From NCBI GenBank assembly GCA_024693135.1, contig JAILLN010000048.1, positions 1 through 64,000 on the forward strand: a stretch of 64,000 bases of DNA, given 5' to 3'. The position numbers and the translations under genes were made by a program. The notes under the pieces are model-generated. The model saw only the letters and a list, made by a program, of their open reading frames with translations. It searched no databases and was not told the origin of the DNA. Below, piece by piece: positions 1 through 9,883 of this stretch (the first letter of the stretch is position 1; the number at the start of each line of letters is the position of its first letter). Origin of the DNA: Lachnospiraceae bacterium (lineage in GTDB: Bacteria > Bacillota > Clostridia > Lachnospirales > Lachnospiraceae).

Positions 1-44
1 TAGCCGCCGGACCATGAGCCTGAAACTCTATGATCCGACGGCTA
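1..44. other. Imperfect inverted repeat at the window edge
   Basis: The first 11 bases and bases 34-44 are reverse complements with one mismatch, around a 22-base loop. It may be the end of an upstream structure, such as a terminator or leader, that is cut by the window border. There is no clear T-run. The rest of 45-267 shows no gene I can support. Confidence 0.35.
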
Positions 45-267
45 TCTCATCCGTCACTATCGTATTTATTTTCTGATACTGTAAAAAGAGCGCAGAACGC
101 CCCTGATCTTTTATTACATGATAAACAGCCGAGCCAAGCCGGGCAAATTGTGTTCGATCTATCCATGACTGTCAAGTTTGAATCCGAATTAAAATATTTT
201 CAAATCCTGTCATAGCTATCCTGTTTCATTAAAATTATACATGAAATATGTCTTTTTTCAACTACAC

Positions 268-2058
268 TTATCTGCCCATCATGAGGGGCTGGAGGAAGCG
301 GGAGGGAGCCGTATGGATGCAGGAGAGGAAGAGCTTGGCTTTTGCCCGGGTCATGCCCACATATAAGAGCCTCCTCTCCTCCTCCAGCTCCGGCCGGGAT
401 ACCGCCTTGTGATAGGGCACGTTCCCTTCGTTCAGGTCCGGAATGAATACTGCCTCAAACTCCAGGCCCTTGGAGCCGTGCATGGTCATGATCTGCACCC
501 CGTTTGTCACATCCTTCCGGCTCTCCTGCTCCCTTCGGATGGCTTCCTTCCAATGCGCCAGATCTTCATAGGGCCTGGCCCGCTCCAAAAGGTCTGCGGC
601 CTGGTCCAGAAGTGGCTTTAAGGGACAGCCCTTTTCCCGGGCGTAATCGTGGAGGTATTCCAGATAACCCATGCCATGGAAAAGATAATGAGCAGCCGTA
701 TAGGGTTTCATCAAGGAAAGCCTCCGGATGTCCCATTCCAGGTTTCGGATCCTCCGCAGCATCCTTTCATCGCCCCGGTAATACTGCTTAAGCTGGAGAA
801 AGGATGCCGTCTCATCCCAAAGAGCGCTCCGGCTGATATAGCGCAGGGGCTTGTTCATGATCTTATAAAAAAGCGCCCTCCTGCAGTCACCTGCCGCAAA
901 TTCCAGATATGCAAAGAGATCCTTGGCCGGCATGGAGGAATAAAGGTCCGGGATCCGGTCCTGCAGACGGCATGGGATCCCCGCCCCGGACAGAGCCTCC
1001 GCAAAAGCCCCGGCCTGGCTGTTGGTCCGAAGGAGGATGACCATTTCCATATAATCCATGCCCTCTCCGGCTAATTTCCGTATAGCCTCGATAATCCCCT
1101 CCACCTCGGTTCCCTTGTCCGGATACTGCCTGAGAGCCACCGGCGCCCCCTCCTCCCTTTTGGGCAGGAATTCCTTCGGGATCCGGTCCTTGTTATCCCT
1201 GATGACCAGGCCCGCACTTCGTACCACGCTGCCTGCACTGCGGTAATTCTCCGTAAGATAGAATTCCCCCGCATCCGGATAATCCTCCTGAAATGCACGC
1301 ATGATCCCGGGAGTCGCCCCACGGAAGCCGTAGATCGCCTGATCGTCATCCCCGACGACAAACAGATTATTGTCCGGTGCGGAAAGCTGCCGTAAAAGCT
1401 CATACTGGATGGGGGACACATCCTGGAATTCATCCACCTGGATATAGCGGAACCGGTTCCTCCAGAACCCAAGCTCTTCCGGGCATTTTTGAAAAAGCTT
1501 CCGGCATAGGAGGAGCATATCGTCAAAATCAATGAGCCTCCTCTCCCTCAGCTTTTCCTGATAGGAAGCAAGCGCCAATGCGAATTCCTCCTCCTTCAGC
1601 ATGGGATTCGGTATCTCCTTTCCCAGAAGCTTTGCCCTGGAAATAAAGCCTGAGATCTCGGCCATGAATTCCCAGGTATCGAAGCCCTCCAGCTTCAGCT
1701 TCCTCCGGATGTCGTCGTAGATGATGTATTTTTGTTTGGGTTTCAGGATATTATCTGCGCTCAGATGGTATTTGCGCTTCAGAATGGAAAAAAAGACGGA
1801 ATGAAATGTACCAAATGCCAGGCCGGACGCCCTGTCCTTGAGCAGCCGGAAGGCTCTCTCCTGCATCTGCCTGGCGGCGGCCTTGGTAAAGGTAATGGTC
1901 AGGATCTCCTCCGGCGGGATCTTCTGCCGTTCCGTCAGGAATCTCAGCCTGCTTGTGATGACAAAGGTCTTGCCGGAGCCCGGGCCTGCAATGATGATGG
2001 CAGGCCCTTCCCCGTGGGTGGCTGCGGCCTCCTGGACCGCGGATAAGACTTGATTCAA
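268..2058 (-). CDS. UvrD/PcrA-family superfamily 1 DNA helicase (short form)
   Basis: This is an ATP-dependent 3'-5' DNA helicase of the UvrD/Rep/PcrA family, acting in the cytoplasm on DNA repair or replication intermediates. Walker A is GPGSGKT at residues 25-31. Motif II is VDEFQD, motif III is GDDDQAIYGFRGA, and the C-terminal motifs are MTMHGSKGLEFEAVF and LLYVGMTRAK. At 596 residues it is shorter than PcrA/UvrD (about 720-750) and lacks most of the C-terminal tail. The start is a TTG with an AAGGAG box about 9 bases upstream. It lies 16 bp behind gltX and ends this minus-strand gene run. Whether it is the main PcrA or an accessory paralogue cannot be told from the window. Confidence 0.93.
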   Translation of the reverse strand: MNQVLSAVQEAAATHGEGPAIIIAGPGSGKTFVITSRLRFLTERQKIPPEEILTITFTKAAARQMQERAFRLLKDRASGLAFGTFHSVFFSILKRKYHLSADNILKPKQKYIIYDDIRRKLKLEGFDTWEFMAEISGFISRAKLLGKEIPNPMLKEEEFALALASYQEKLRERRLIDFDDMLLLCRKLFQKCPEELGFWRNRFRYIQVDEFQDVSPIQYELLRQLSAPDNNLFVVGDDDQAIYGFRGATPGIMRAFQEDYPDAGEFYLTENYRSAGSVVRSAGLVIRDNKDRIPKEFLPKREEGAPVALRQYPDKGTEVEGIIEAIRKLAGEGMDYMEMVILLRTNSQAGAFAEALSGAGIPCRLQDRIPDLYSSMPAKDLFAYLEFAAGDCRRALFYKIMNKPLRYISRSALWDETASFLQLKQYYRGDERMLRRIRNLEWDIRRLSLMKPYTAAHYLFHGMGYLEYLHDYAREKGCPLKPLLDQAADLLERARPYEDLAHWKEAIRREQESRKDVTNGVQIMTMHGSKGLEFEAVFIPDLNEGNVPYHKAVSRPELEEERRLLYVGMTRAKAKLFLSCIHTAPSRFLQPLMMGR

Positions 2059-2074
2059 ACAGCTCTTCTCCTTT

Positions 2075-3529
2075 TCATGTATTCCTTAGCAATTCGATGC
2101 CTTTCCGGATCCGGGCGGCGGACTCCTCCCTGCCTAAAAGCTCCATAAGCTCTGTGGCGCCTCCCGGAGTCATGGGCTTTCCGGAAAGAGCCGTACGCAA
2201 AGGCCAGAGCACCGTTCCGTTCTTCATCCCCTTTTCGGAGGCAAAGCCCGTGAAAAGCTGGTATAGCGAGTCGTTGGAGTAATCCTCCCTTTCCTCCAGC
2301 ACCGGCAGAAGCTCCGTCAGCACCTGAAGGGAAGTCTCCTGGGTGGACTTCATCTTCTTATGGACATAAAGCTCGGTGCTATACTCCGGCAGCCGCTCAA
2401 AGAAGTCCACCTGCCCCGGGATGTCCTCAAAGGTTTCGATCCGGCTTTGGACCATGCCGGCGATCTTCTTCAGGTCCAGATCACGGGTGATGCATTTTTT
2501 CAGGTAAGGAAGAGCCAGGCCGTAGAACTTCTCCGGATCCATGGCCTTCAAGTATTCCCCGTTCATCCACTTAAGCTTCCCATAATCAAATACGGCCTGG
2601 GACTTGTTGATCTTGCGGTAATCGAATTTTTCCACTAGCTCCTCCAGGCTCATGACCTCCTTATTGTCCTCCGGAGACCAGCCCAAAAGCGCCACGAAAT
2701 TCAATACCGCCTCCGGCAGGAAGCCCTGCTCGATCAGGTCTTCGAAGGAAGAATGGCCGGAGCGCTTGGACAGCTTTTTATGATTCTCGTCCGTGATCAG
2801 CGGGCAGTGGACATAGACCGGCACCTCCCAGCCGAAGGCCTCATAGAGCCGGTTGTATTTCGGGGAGCTGGAGAGGTACTCGCTGCCCCGGACCACATGG
2901 GTGATCCCCATCAAATGGTCGTCCACCACATTCGCGAAATTATAAGTGGGAAAGCCGTCTGACTTGATCAGGATCATGTCGTCCAGCTCGGCATTATCCA
3001 CGGTGATCTCCCCATAGATCTCATCCTGGAAGACGGTCTGCCCCTCGGTGGGGTTATTCTGGCGGATCACATAGGGGATCCCCTTCTTCAGATTCTCCTC
3101 CACCTCTTCCTTCGTCAGGGAAAGACAGTGCTTGTCGTATACGGAGATCTCCTTTTCGCTTCCCTCCACCGCATGCCTCAGGCTCTGAAGCCTTTCCGGA
3201 GTGCAGAAGCAGTAATAAGCCTCCCCCTTCTCCACCAGCTCCTTCGCATACTTCATATAGATGCCTTCCTTCACCCGCTCAGACTGGACGTAGGGGCCGT
3301 ATCCCCCGTCCTTGTCCGGGCCCTCGTCGTGAAGAAGGCCGGTTTCCTTCAGGGTCTGATAGATAATGTCCACGGCGCCTTCCATTTCCCGTTCCTGATC
3401 CGTGTCCTCGATCCTTAAAAGAAACGTCCCGCCCTCATGCTTTGCGATAAGATATGCATAAAGCGCCGTGCGCAGATTGCCTACATGCATCCTTCCCGTG
3501 GGACTTGGTGCAAATCTGGTCCTTACCAT
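2075..3529 (-). CDS. gltX: Glutamyl-tRNA synthetase
   Basis: It charges tRNA-Glu (and tRNA-Gln, if the organism is of the non-discriminating type) with glutamate; a class I aminoacyl-tRNA synthetase. The N-terminus [19 protein letters not shown] holds the HIGH-class motif and KLSKRSGH is the KMSKS-class motif. The anticodon-binding helical region follows. The length of 484 residues fits the family. I chose the ATG at 3529 because GGAGGAT lies just upstream and family proteins begin at this VRTRFAPSP segment; the frame stays open 11 codons further. The helicase follows after 16 bp. Confidence 0.97.
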   Translation of the reverse strand: MVRTRFAPSPTGRMHVGNLRTALYAYLIAKHEGGTFLLRIEDTDQEREMEGAVDIIYQTLKETGLLHDEGPDKDGGYGPYVQSERVKEGIYMKYAKELVEKGEAYYCFCTPERLQSLRHAVEGSEKEISVYDKHCLSLTKEEVEENLKKGIPYVIRQNNPTEGQTVFQDEIYGEITVDNAELDDMILIKSDGFPTYNFANVVDDHLMGITHVVRGSEYLSSSPKYNRLYEAFGWEVPVYVHCPLITDENHKKLSKRSGHSSFEDLIEQGFLPEAVLNFVALLGWSPEDNKEVMSLEELVEKFDYRKINKSQAVFDYGKLKWMNGEYLKAMDPEKFYGLALPYLKKCITRDLDLKKIAGMVQSRIETFEDIPGQVDFFERLPEYSTELYVHKKMKSTQETSLQVLTELLPVLEEREDYSNDSLYQLFTGFASEKGMKNGTVLWPLRTALSGKPMTPGGATELMELLGREESAARIRKGIELLRNT

Positions 3530-3606
3530 GCTAATCCTCCTGTATTCCATAACCGTTAACAATGCTTCTCCCTGCCGGCTTTCATCTTACAAAAAATGGC
3601 TTCAGC

Positions 3607-5367
3607 CTATTCGCCTTCCCCGGCAGCTATTCCTGCATACTCCTGAAGCCAGGCAAACTCCTCCGGACTTAAGTGCGGCCTCAGATGCCTTGCCGTCTCC
3701 TTCTGGTAGGCTTCATACATGGCAAGCTCTTCCCGGCTCATCTTCTCAAGATCCATCCCCTTGTGGTCGATGGGCACCCAGGTCAGGTTCTTAAACCGGT
3801 AAAATACGCCGTCCCCCGTCCTCTGTGCCTCCTCCACCAGAAGGATATTCTCTGTCCTGACGCCGAACCTGCCTTCCCGGTAAAGTCCCGGCTCATCCGA
3901 GACCAGCATCCCCGGCTTCAGCTCCTCTTCGGCCTTTCTCATGCGGATGGCCTGAGGACCCTCGTGGACATTGAGCATATATCCTACGCCGTGGCCCGTG
4001 CCATGCTTATAATCCATGCCTTTATTCCAAAAACGCCTTCTTGCCAGAAAGTCAAGGTTCATCCCGCTGGTTCCCTTTAAGAAAACCGCATTCAGGATAT
4101 CCAGCATCCCTAAAGCCGTATCCGTAAAGGCCTGCTTTTCTTCCGGGGTAAGCTCCCCCATGACGATAGTCCGGGTCACGTCTGTGGTTCCTCCCAGATA
4201 CTGCCCGCCGGAATCCACCATGAAAAGACCTTTCCTCTCCACCGTGGTCTCATGCTCGTGGGAGGGCTCATAATGAATGATGGCGCCGTTTGGACCGTAG
4301 GCCGCGATGGCAGGGAAAGAGGGCTCCCGGTATTCGCGGATCTTTTTTCTTTCCGCTTCCAGGGCATCTGCGGCAGACATCTCCGTAAAGCTCTTGTCCT
4401 GTGTGGTGAGCTGGCGGATGAACCGGGTCAGGGCCAGGGAATCCTTCAGGAAAATATCGGTCAGATGCCGGATCTCCACCGGATTTTTCACTGCCTTGAA
4501 GGCTTCCGTAGGGTTTTTCCCATGAACCGGCTTCGCATGCTTCTTTATGGCCTTTTCAAAGATGACGCTGACCGAGCCGGGATCCAGCAGCACCCTTCCC
4601 TTTACCGAGGAGGATTTCATAAAGCGGAGAGCCTCCTGATAGGGCCTTACCAAGGCCCCATGATAGGCGATGTCTGTCTTTCCGTCTCCGGTAAAAAGCC
4701 AGGTCTTTTCCATATCCACATAGAGATAGGCCAGGACCACCGGATTACAGGGAATGTCCCTTCCGCGGATATTGAGAAGCCAGGCGATGTCATCCAGCCT
4801 GCTGATGAAAATAGCGTCCGCCCAGTTTTCCTTCAAATGCTCCCGAAGCCTTCCGATCTTATCCACCGCACTTTCCCCGGCTATATCCTCCGGGAGATTC
4901 TCGATCACGCTTTGCGGCAGCTTCGGACGGAGAAAGATCTTCTCCGTCAGATCCTCCTTATACTTCAGCTTCCCGGAGGGCAGAGCCTTTTTGAAGCTCT
5001 TGGCGAGACTTGCCGAAACCGTCCTCCCGTCGAAGCCCAGCACGGCATCCTTCGGCATTTTCTTCAATGTATCCTCGATGGAATCATAACCCTCCGTATC
5101 CATCTTGCAGAGACGGATACCGCTTCCTTCCAGCTCCTTTTCCGCCTGGATGAAATACCGCCCATCCGTCCACAGAAAGGCTTCCTTTTCCGTGACGAGA
5201 AGATATCCCGCCGAGCCGGTGAAGCCGGAGAAGAATTCCCTCACCTTGAAGTAATCATTCACATACTCCGAATGATGGAAGTCCGCCGTCGGTATATAAT
5301 AGGCATAAACTCCGGCCTTATGCATAGCCTGCCTGAGTTTTTTTAGCCGTTCCTGAATCTCTTCCAT
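3607..5367 (-). CDS. Xaa-Pro aminopeptidase (M24B, long form)
   Basis: It removes the N-terminal residue from peptides with proline in second position, using two metal ions. It has the three-domain long-form architecture: two creatinase-like N-terminal domains, then a C-terminal pita-bread domain. Metal ligands are visible in VDSGGQYLGGTTDVTRT (two Asp), HGTGHGVGYMLNVHEGPQ (His), SDEPGLYREG and GVRTENI (two Glu). The length of 586 residues is normal for the eukaryote-like long form. The start at 5367 is preceded by AAAGGATG; another ATG lies two codons upstream at 5373. The longer open frame would overlap deoC and is unlikely. There is no signal peptide, so it should be cytoplasmic. Confidence 0.93.
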   Translation of the reverse strand: MEEIQERLKKLRQAMHKAGVYAYYIPTADFHHSEYVNDYFKVREFFSGFTGSAGYLLVTEKEAFLWTDGRYFIQAEKELEGSGIRLCKMDTEGYDSIEDTLKKMPKDAVLGFDGRTVSASLAKSFKKALPSGKLKYKEDLTEKIFLRPKLPQSVIENLPEDIAGESAVDKIGRLREHLKENWADAIFISRLDDIAWLLNIRGRDIPCNPVVLAYLYVDMEKTWLFTGDGKTDIAYHGALVRPYQEALRFMKSSSVKGRVLLDPGSVSVIFEKAIKKHAKPVHGKNPTEAFKAVKNPVEIRHLTDIFLKDSLALTRFIRQLTTQDKSFTEMSAADALEAERKKIREYREPSFPAIAAYGPNGAIIHYEPSHEHETTVERKGLFMVDSGGQYLGGTTDVTRTIVMGELTPEEKQAFTDTALGMLDILNAVFLKGTSGMNLDFLARRRFWNKGMDYKHGTGHGVGYMLNVHEGPQAIRMRKAEEELKPGMLVSDEPGLYREGRFGVRTENILLVEEAQRTGDGVFYRFKNLTWVPIDHKGMDLEKMSREELAMYEAYQKETARHLRPHLSPEEFAWLQEYAGIAAGEGE

Positions 5368-5411
5368 GCCCATCCTTTCTAAAGGCTTTCTGCCTTCCTT
5401 CACTTTCGACC

Positions 5412-6056
5412 CTACTTCACCAGATCCACTGCAGCAGAGCATCCAAGCCTCTCTGCACCGGCAAGCAGCAGCTGCTCCATGAAGTCCTGGGTACGGATGC
5501 CGCCTGCGGCCTTGATCTTTACATTTTCCCCGATATGCGCCTTAAAGAGCCGGATGTCCTCGATGGCTGCTCCCGCTGATCCGAAGCCGGTAGAGGTCTT
5601 GATATAGTCTGCCCCGGCCTCCGTCACGGTCCGGCACATGGCGATCTTTTCCTCTTCCGTAAGATAGCAGGTCTCCACGATGACCTTCAGGATCTTTCCC
5701 TGGGTAAGACGCCGGAGAGCCTTGATCTCGTCCAGGATCTTATCCGTGTCGCCGTTTTTCAGGTCTGTGATGTTGATCACCATGTCGATCTCAGAAGCCC
5801 CGTCCTTAACGGCGATCTCGGTCTCCACTTCCTTGGCCTCCTTGACGGAATACCCCAGGGGGAATCCGATGACCGTGCAGATCCTCACATCCCCTCCATA
5901 ATTTTCCGCGATCCTCCGGACATAATTGGGCGGCACGCATACACTGGCTGTCTGATAACGGATGGCCTCATCACAGAGCTTTTCAATGCTTTCCCAGTCT
6001 GCAAAAGGCTTCAGCTGGGTATGGTCTACATGGTGCAGGATCTCTCTAATATCCAT
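5412..6056 (-). CDS. deoC: Deoxyribose-phosphate aldolase
   Basis: It cleaves 2-deoxyribose 5-phosphate to glyceraldehyde 3-phosphate and acetaldehyde in deoxynucleoside catabolism. It is a class I aldolase: the Schiff-base lysine lies in YIKTSTGFG and the second conserved lysine in KIKAAGGIR. The length of 214 residues is typical. AGGAGG lies 6 bases before the ATG at 6056 and directly abuts the ATG at 6062, so 6056 is preferred. No other deo genes are nearby; cdd at 35.4-35.9 kb is the only other deoxynucleoside salvage gene in the window. Confidence 0.95.
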   Translation of the reverse strand: MDIREILHHVDHTQLKPFADWESIEKLCDEAIRYQTASVCVPPNYVRRIAENYGGDVRICTVIGFPLGYSVKEAKEVETEIAVKDGASEIDMVINITDLKNGDTDKILDEIKALRRLTQGKILKVIVETCYLTEEEKIAMCRTVTEAGADYIKTSTGFGSAGAAIEDIRLFKAHIGENVKIKAAGGIRTQDFMEQLLLAGAERLGCSAAVDLVK

Positions 6057-6086
6057 ACTCATCCTCCTCTTAAAATAAATATAAAT

Positions 6087-8081
6087 TTAGGTTTTGTTGA
6101 CCTGGGCGATCTGGCGCAGGCGCTGCCCCATGTCCCGGGACAGATCCTTCGCCTTGATGGCATCGATGTATTTGGTCACATACCGGTCAAGGGTTTCCCG
6201 GTATTTCTCCGGCGTGATGTCCCCGGACTCCACCCCGGCAAGCCCCTTCTCCCAGCTGGCCGTCATATTGGGGCGGAGCATCTCCGGCAGCGTCATCACC
6301 TGTACCTCATAGACCATCTCCCCCAGCTTTTTGGGGGTCAGGACCTGAGTCTTCTTATTCAGCCCCAGATAACCGATCTTCACCAGCTTGTCGATGATGC
6401 CGGCCCTGGTGGCGGCAGTGCCGATGCCGGCGCCCTTGATCTGTGCCCGAAGCTCCTCATCCTCGATAAGCTGACCCGCATTTTCCATGGCCAGCACCAT
6501 ATTGCCGGAGGTATAGCGCTTGGGAGGGGTGGTCTTTCCTTCCTTGATGGTCATGCCGGTGACATTGACGATATCCCCCTTCCGGAATGCCGAGACCAGC
6601 TTCAAAAGCTCGCCGCTGTCGGAGGGAGCGTCCTCATCCTCTCCGGAATCCTTCTTCTTTTGCGGCTCAGCCTCCTGCCCGGCAACCTCCAAATACCCCT
6701 TTTCCTTCAGCACCTTCACGTTCGTGAAGAATTTCTCATGCCCCACCTGGATCTGAAGCCCCGCCTTCGTATAGACCGCCGGCGGATAAAAGATGCTCAG
6801 GAATCTCCGGACGATCAGGTCATAGATCTTCCGGTTGAGCTCGCTCATCTTGGAAAGCTGGGAAAGATTGCCGGTAGGTATGATGGCATAATGGTCCGTG
6901 ATCTTTTTGTCATCCACGTACTGGGTCTTCTCCAGGCCCTTGTGCCAGCCCTCGTCCCGGATCTTTAAGACAAAGTCCTTCACCGGGGGATATTTATAGA
7001 CCCCGCCCAGATTCTTCGTGATCTCCCCTGCAACGGCCGTGCTCAGCACCCTGGCATCCGTCCTGGGATAGGTGGTAAGCTTTGCCTCATAGAGCTCCTG
7101 GGCGGCATTCAGGGTCTCCTCCGGGCTGATCTTAAAGCGCTTGGAGCATTCCGCCTGAAGCTCCGCCAGGTTAAAAAGCAGCGGCGCCTTCTTCTTTTCT
7201 TCCGCACGGTCGATCTTAAAGACCATGCCGGAGGTAAATTCCGAAAGCTTCTGGATCAGCTCCTCGGCATCCTTCTTATCCTTAAAGCCCTTTTCATTAT
7301 ACAGCTTCGGGGACTCGAAATATTCGGAGCCCTTCACGGCCTTCCAGTCTCCCTCAAAGGAAGCCCCGTCCTTTTCGAAGCCGGCCTTCACCCGGTAAAA
7401 GGGGGTTTCCTTGAAATTGCGGATCTCCCTTTCCCTCCGGACCACCATGCCCAGCACGCAGGACATGACCCGGCCTACGGCGATGGCAGAATACTTCTTT
7501 GTATCGGCGATCTCATTCAGCATGGTGCCGTATTTCACCGAAAGAGCCCGGGAGAAATTGATGCCCATGGAATAATCCTCGATCCCCCGCATGATCCCCG
7601 CATTGGAAAGATTGCGGTATGCCTCGTAGGGCTTTGCTTCACGGATGCCCCGGGAGATCTCCTCTTCCGTGGTGGAATCGATCCAGACCCGCTTCTCCTC
7701 CATCCCCTTGCGCACGCCTCCCTGCATGCGGATCAGCTCCTCGATGACCTGGCCCTCCCGTCCGGAGTCCCCGGCCCAGAGCACCGTATCGATGTCGTCC
7801 CGGTGCAGGCATCTTTTTACCACTTCATATTGTTTTTTGGTTTTCGGGATCACTGCATAGAGATAGGTTTCGGGAAGAAAGGGCAGATCCGCCATCTTCC
7901 ATTTCTTATAGCGGATGTCGTAGACCTCCGGATAGGACATTTCCACGAGATGGCCGACGCTCCAGGTAATGCAGTAATGATCGTCTTCAATGACTCCGTC
8001 GCCCTTGCCCTTCACCTTCAGGATCGCGGCATATTCCCTGGCGACGGAGCTTTTTTCCGTAATGATCAGTATTTTTCCCAT
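6087..8081 (-). CDS. topB: DNA topoisomerase III (type IA)
   Basis: It relaxes and decatenates negatively supercoiled DNA by a single-strand break-and-pass reaction. The TOPRIM domain is at the N-terminus (ILIITEKSSVAREYA; acidic site in WAGDSGREGQ). The catalytic tyrosine is in LTTYPRTDARVLS. The protein has 664 residues and ends without cysteine zinc fingers, as in firmicute TopB rather than TopA. AAAAGGG lies about 9 bases before the ATG. It sits 15 bp behind the EAL gene and 31 bp ahead of deoC. TopB paralogues occur on integrative elements, but nothing here suggests one. Confidence 0.94.
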   Translation of the reverse strand: MGKILIITEKSSVAREYAAILKVKGKGDGVIEDDHYCITWSVGHLVEMSYPEVYDIRYKKWKMADLPFLPETYLYAVIPKTKKQYEVVKRCLHRDDIDTVLWAGDSGREGQVIEELIRMQGGVRKGMEEKRVWIDSTTEEEISRGIREAKPYEAYRNLSNAGIMRGIEDYSMGINFSRALSVKYGTMLNEIADTKKYSAIAVGRVMSCVLGMVVRREREIRNFKETPFYRVKAGFEKDGASFEGDWKAVKGSEYFESPKLYNEKGFKDKKDAEELIQKLSEFTSGMVFKIDRAEEKKKAPLLFNLAELQAECSKRFKISPEETLNAAQELYEAKLTTYPRTDARVLSTAVAGEITKNLGGVYKYPPVKDFVLKIRDEGWHKGLEKTQYVDDKKITDHYAIIPTGNLSQLSKMSELNRKIYDLIVRRFLSIFYPPAVYTKAGLQIQVGHEKFFTNVKVLKEKGYLEVAGQEAEPQKKKDSGEDEDAPSDSGELLKLVSAFRKGDIVNVTGMTIKEGKTTPPKRYTSGNMVLAMENAGQLIEDEELRAQIKGAGIGTAATRAGIIDKLVKIGYLGLNKKTQVLTPKKLGEMVYEVQVMTLPEMLRPNMTASWEKGLAGVESGDITPEKYRETLDRYVTKYIDAIKAKDLSRDMGQRLRQIAQVNKT

Positions 8082-8095
8082 ACATGAATGCCCTT

Positions 8096-9883
8096 TTAAG
8101 ACTGCCGGTCAGCGGCGATCAGGGCTTCAAACTCCTCCTCCGGCATGGGCTTCCCCAGAAGAAAGCCCTGTATGTTGTCACAATCGATTTTTTTCAGGAA
8201 TTCCATCTGCCTCTCATCCTCCACGCCCTCTGCGATGGTCTCGAGCCCCAGGCGCCTGACCATGCTGACGATGGATTCCGTGATGATCCCCGTGGCATCA
8301 TCCGTGATCACCGTATCGATGAAGCTCTTGTCGATCTTCAGCGTATTGATGGGCAGGTTTTTCAGGTAGGAAAGAGAGGAAAAGCCGGTGCCGAAATCAT
8401 CCAGGGAAACCCTGAGGCCGAATTGCTGCATGGATTTCATCTTTTCGATGATGTCATGGAAATTGTCGATGAAGACGCTTTCCGTGATCTCGATCTCGAT
8501 GTTCTCCGGATTCACCTGCTCCCTGCGCATATAATCCAGAAGCTCGTCGATGAAATTGTCCTTCTTCAGCTGGATCGCGGAAATATTGATGGAAAGGATC
8601 CCGTCGAAGCCATAGAGCCTCTGCCAGATCTGGTAATTCTGAAGTGCCGTGCTGATGACCCATTTCCCGATGGTGATGATCCCCCCGCTCTTTTCCGCAA
8701 TGGGAATGAAGTCTGCGGGAGAAATAAACCGGCCGTCCTCATCCCTCCAGCGGATCAGGGCCTCGCAGCCTCTCAGCTTTCCGGTGCGCACATTATACTG
8801 GGGCTGGTAATACAGCATGAAATGGCTGGCGACGATGGCATCCTGAAGGCGTTTTTCCAGGGCGAAGTTGGCCACGAACTGCCGCATCAATTCATTGTCG
8901 TAATACTTGACGCCGCCCTTATTGCCGTCCTTTGCGGCATAGATGCAGATCTCGGTCTTCTGCAGCACGTCAAAGCCGCTACCGCTGGCCTCCGGGAAGG
9001 ATGCCACCCCGATGGTCATGGTGAGATAGATCTCATCCTTGTTGCTTAAGATGAAGGGCTTCGTGAGACGCCGGCGTATGGTATCCAGCAGGTTTTCGAT
9101 GGTATCGCTGCCGGAAGGATTGTAGATCGCGGCCACGAAGACGTCGGTGCCAAACCGGCCCACGATGGTATTTTCCGTATTGAGGCTTAATAAGAACTGC
9201 CCTACATGCTGCAGGAGCTCATCCCCGAGGATCAGTCCGATGGAATCATTGATCCGCTTGAAGGAATCGATGTCCAGCATGGCCACCGATACCTTGACGT
9301 TTTCTTCCTGCGCCTTCTGGACCAGCAGGTTCAGCTTCTGGATGAAGAAGTTGCGGTTTAAAAGCCCCGTCAGGTCATCATAATAGGCCAGATAAGAAAG
9401 CTCGTCATGCTGGAGCTTGAAGCGGGTGATGTCATGGAAGCAGACATATTTTTCCACCACGCTGCCATCCGTGTCAAAGATCGCCAGGGAATGCCCCTCC
9501 AGCCATTTATGGCTTTCCTCGATGCAGAATTCCAGCTTTGCTTCTCCGCCGGGCTGGTCTTCTACCTTCAAAAGCTCCCTTAAGGCATCGCGGTACTCTT
9601 CCATGGCATATTCCACCAGAAGCTCCGCATCCGTGCGGCGGGAAGCCGGCATTCCGAAAAGGGCCTCGAAGTTTCCCACGGCTTCGAAATAATCGTTTTT
9701 GAAATTATAATAGGCATAAGCATTGCCGGACATATTGATGAACTGGTCGAAGACGCCGATGCTGTCCGTCAGCTTTTCATTCAAGGTTTTTAAGAGATCG
9801 ACCTGATAGTACAGCGCATCGGGATCATTCCCCCCCTTGTCCCGAAACGTTACGCTCTCAGGCATAGGATTATCTTGCTTCAA
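8096..9883 (-). CDS. PAS / degenerate GGDEF / EAL protein, probable c-di-GMP phosphodiesterase
   Basis: Predicted to hydrolyse cyclic di-GMP. From the N-terminus there is a PAS-like sensor (about residues 35-150), a GGDEF domain and an EAL domain (about 340-595). The GGDEF signature is degraded to RFGTDVF, so cyclase activity is unlikely. The EAL domain keeps its catalytic set: CEALIRW, NISAIQL, EITESVF, LDDFGTGFSS, LKIDKSF and IAEGVEDE. There is no transmembrane segment, so it should be soluble. It starts with TTG at 9883 behind AAGGG and overlaps the 3' end of asd by 14 bp, which suggests translational coupling. The input signal is unknown. Confidence 0.92.
   Translation of the reverse strand: MKQDNPMPESVTFRDKGGNDPDALYYQVDLLKTLNEKLTDSIGVFDQFINMSGNAYAYYNFKNDYFEAVGNFEALFGMPASRRTDAELLVEYAMEEYRDALRELLKVEDQPGGEAKLEFCIEESHKWLEGHSLAIFDTDGSVVEKYVCFHDITRFKLQHDELSYLAYYDDLTGLLNRNFFIQKLNLLVQKAQEENVKVSVAMLDIDSFKRINDSIGLILGDELLQHVGQFLLSLNTENTIVGRFGTDVFVAAIYNPSGSDTIENLLDTIRRRLTKPFILSNKDEIYLTMTIGVASFPEASGSGFDVLQKTEICIYAAKDGNKGGVKYYDNELMRQFVANFALEKRLQDAIVASHFMLYYQPQYNVRTGKLRGCEALIRWRDEDGRFISPADFIPIAEKSGGIITIGKWVISTALQNYQIWQRLYGFDGILSINISAIQLKKDNFIDELLDYMRREQVNPENIEIEITESVFIDNFHDIIEKMKSMQQFGLRVSLDDFGTGFSSLSYLKNLPINTLKIDKSFIDTVITDDATGIITESIVSMVRRLGLETIAEGVEDERQMEFLKKIDCDNIQGFLLGKPMPEEEFEALIAADRQS

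Noticed and set aside
30-215. A 61-residue open frame on the plus strand at the window start
   Set aside because: No ribosome site, no recognisable domain, and it crosses the inverted repeat at 1-44; probably chance.
4252-5346. A long (364-residue) plus-strand frame inside the aminopeptidase gene
   Set aside because: Antisense shadow of a well-supported gene caused by GC-rich codon bias; the same holds for many long antisense frames across the window.
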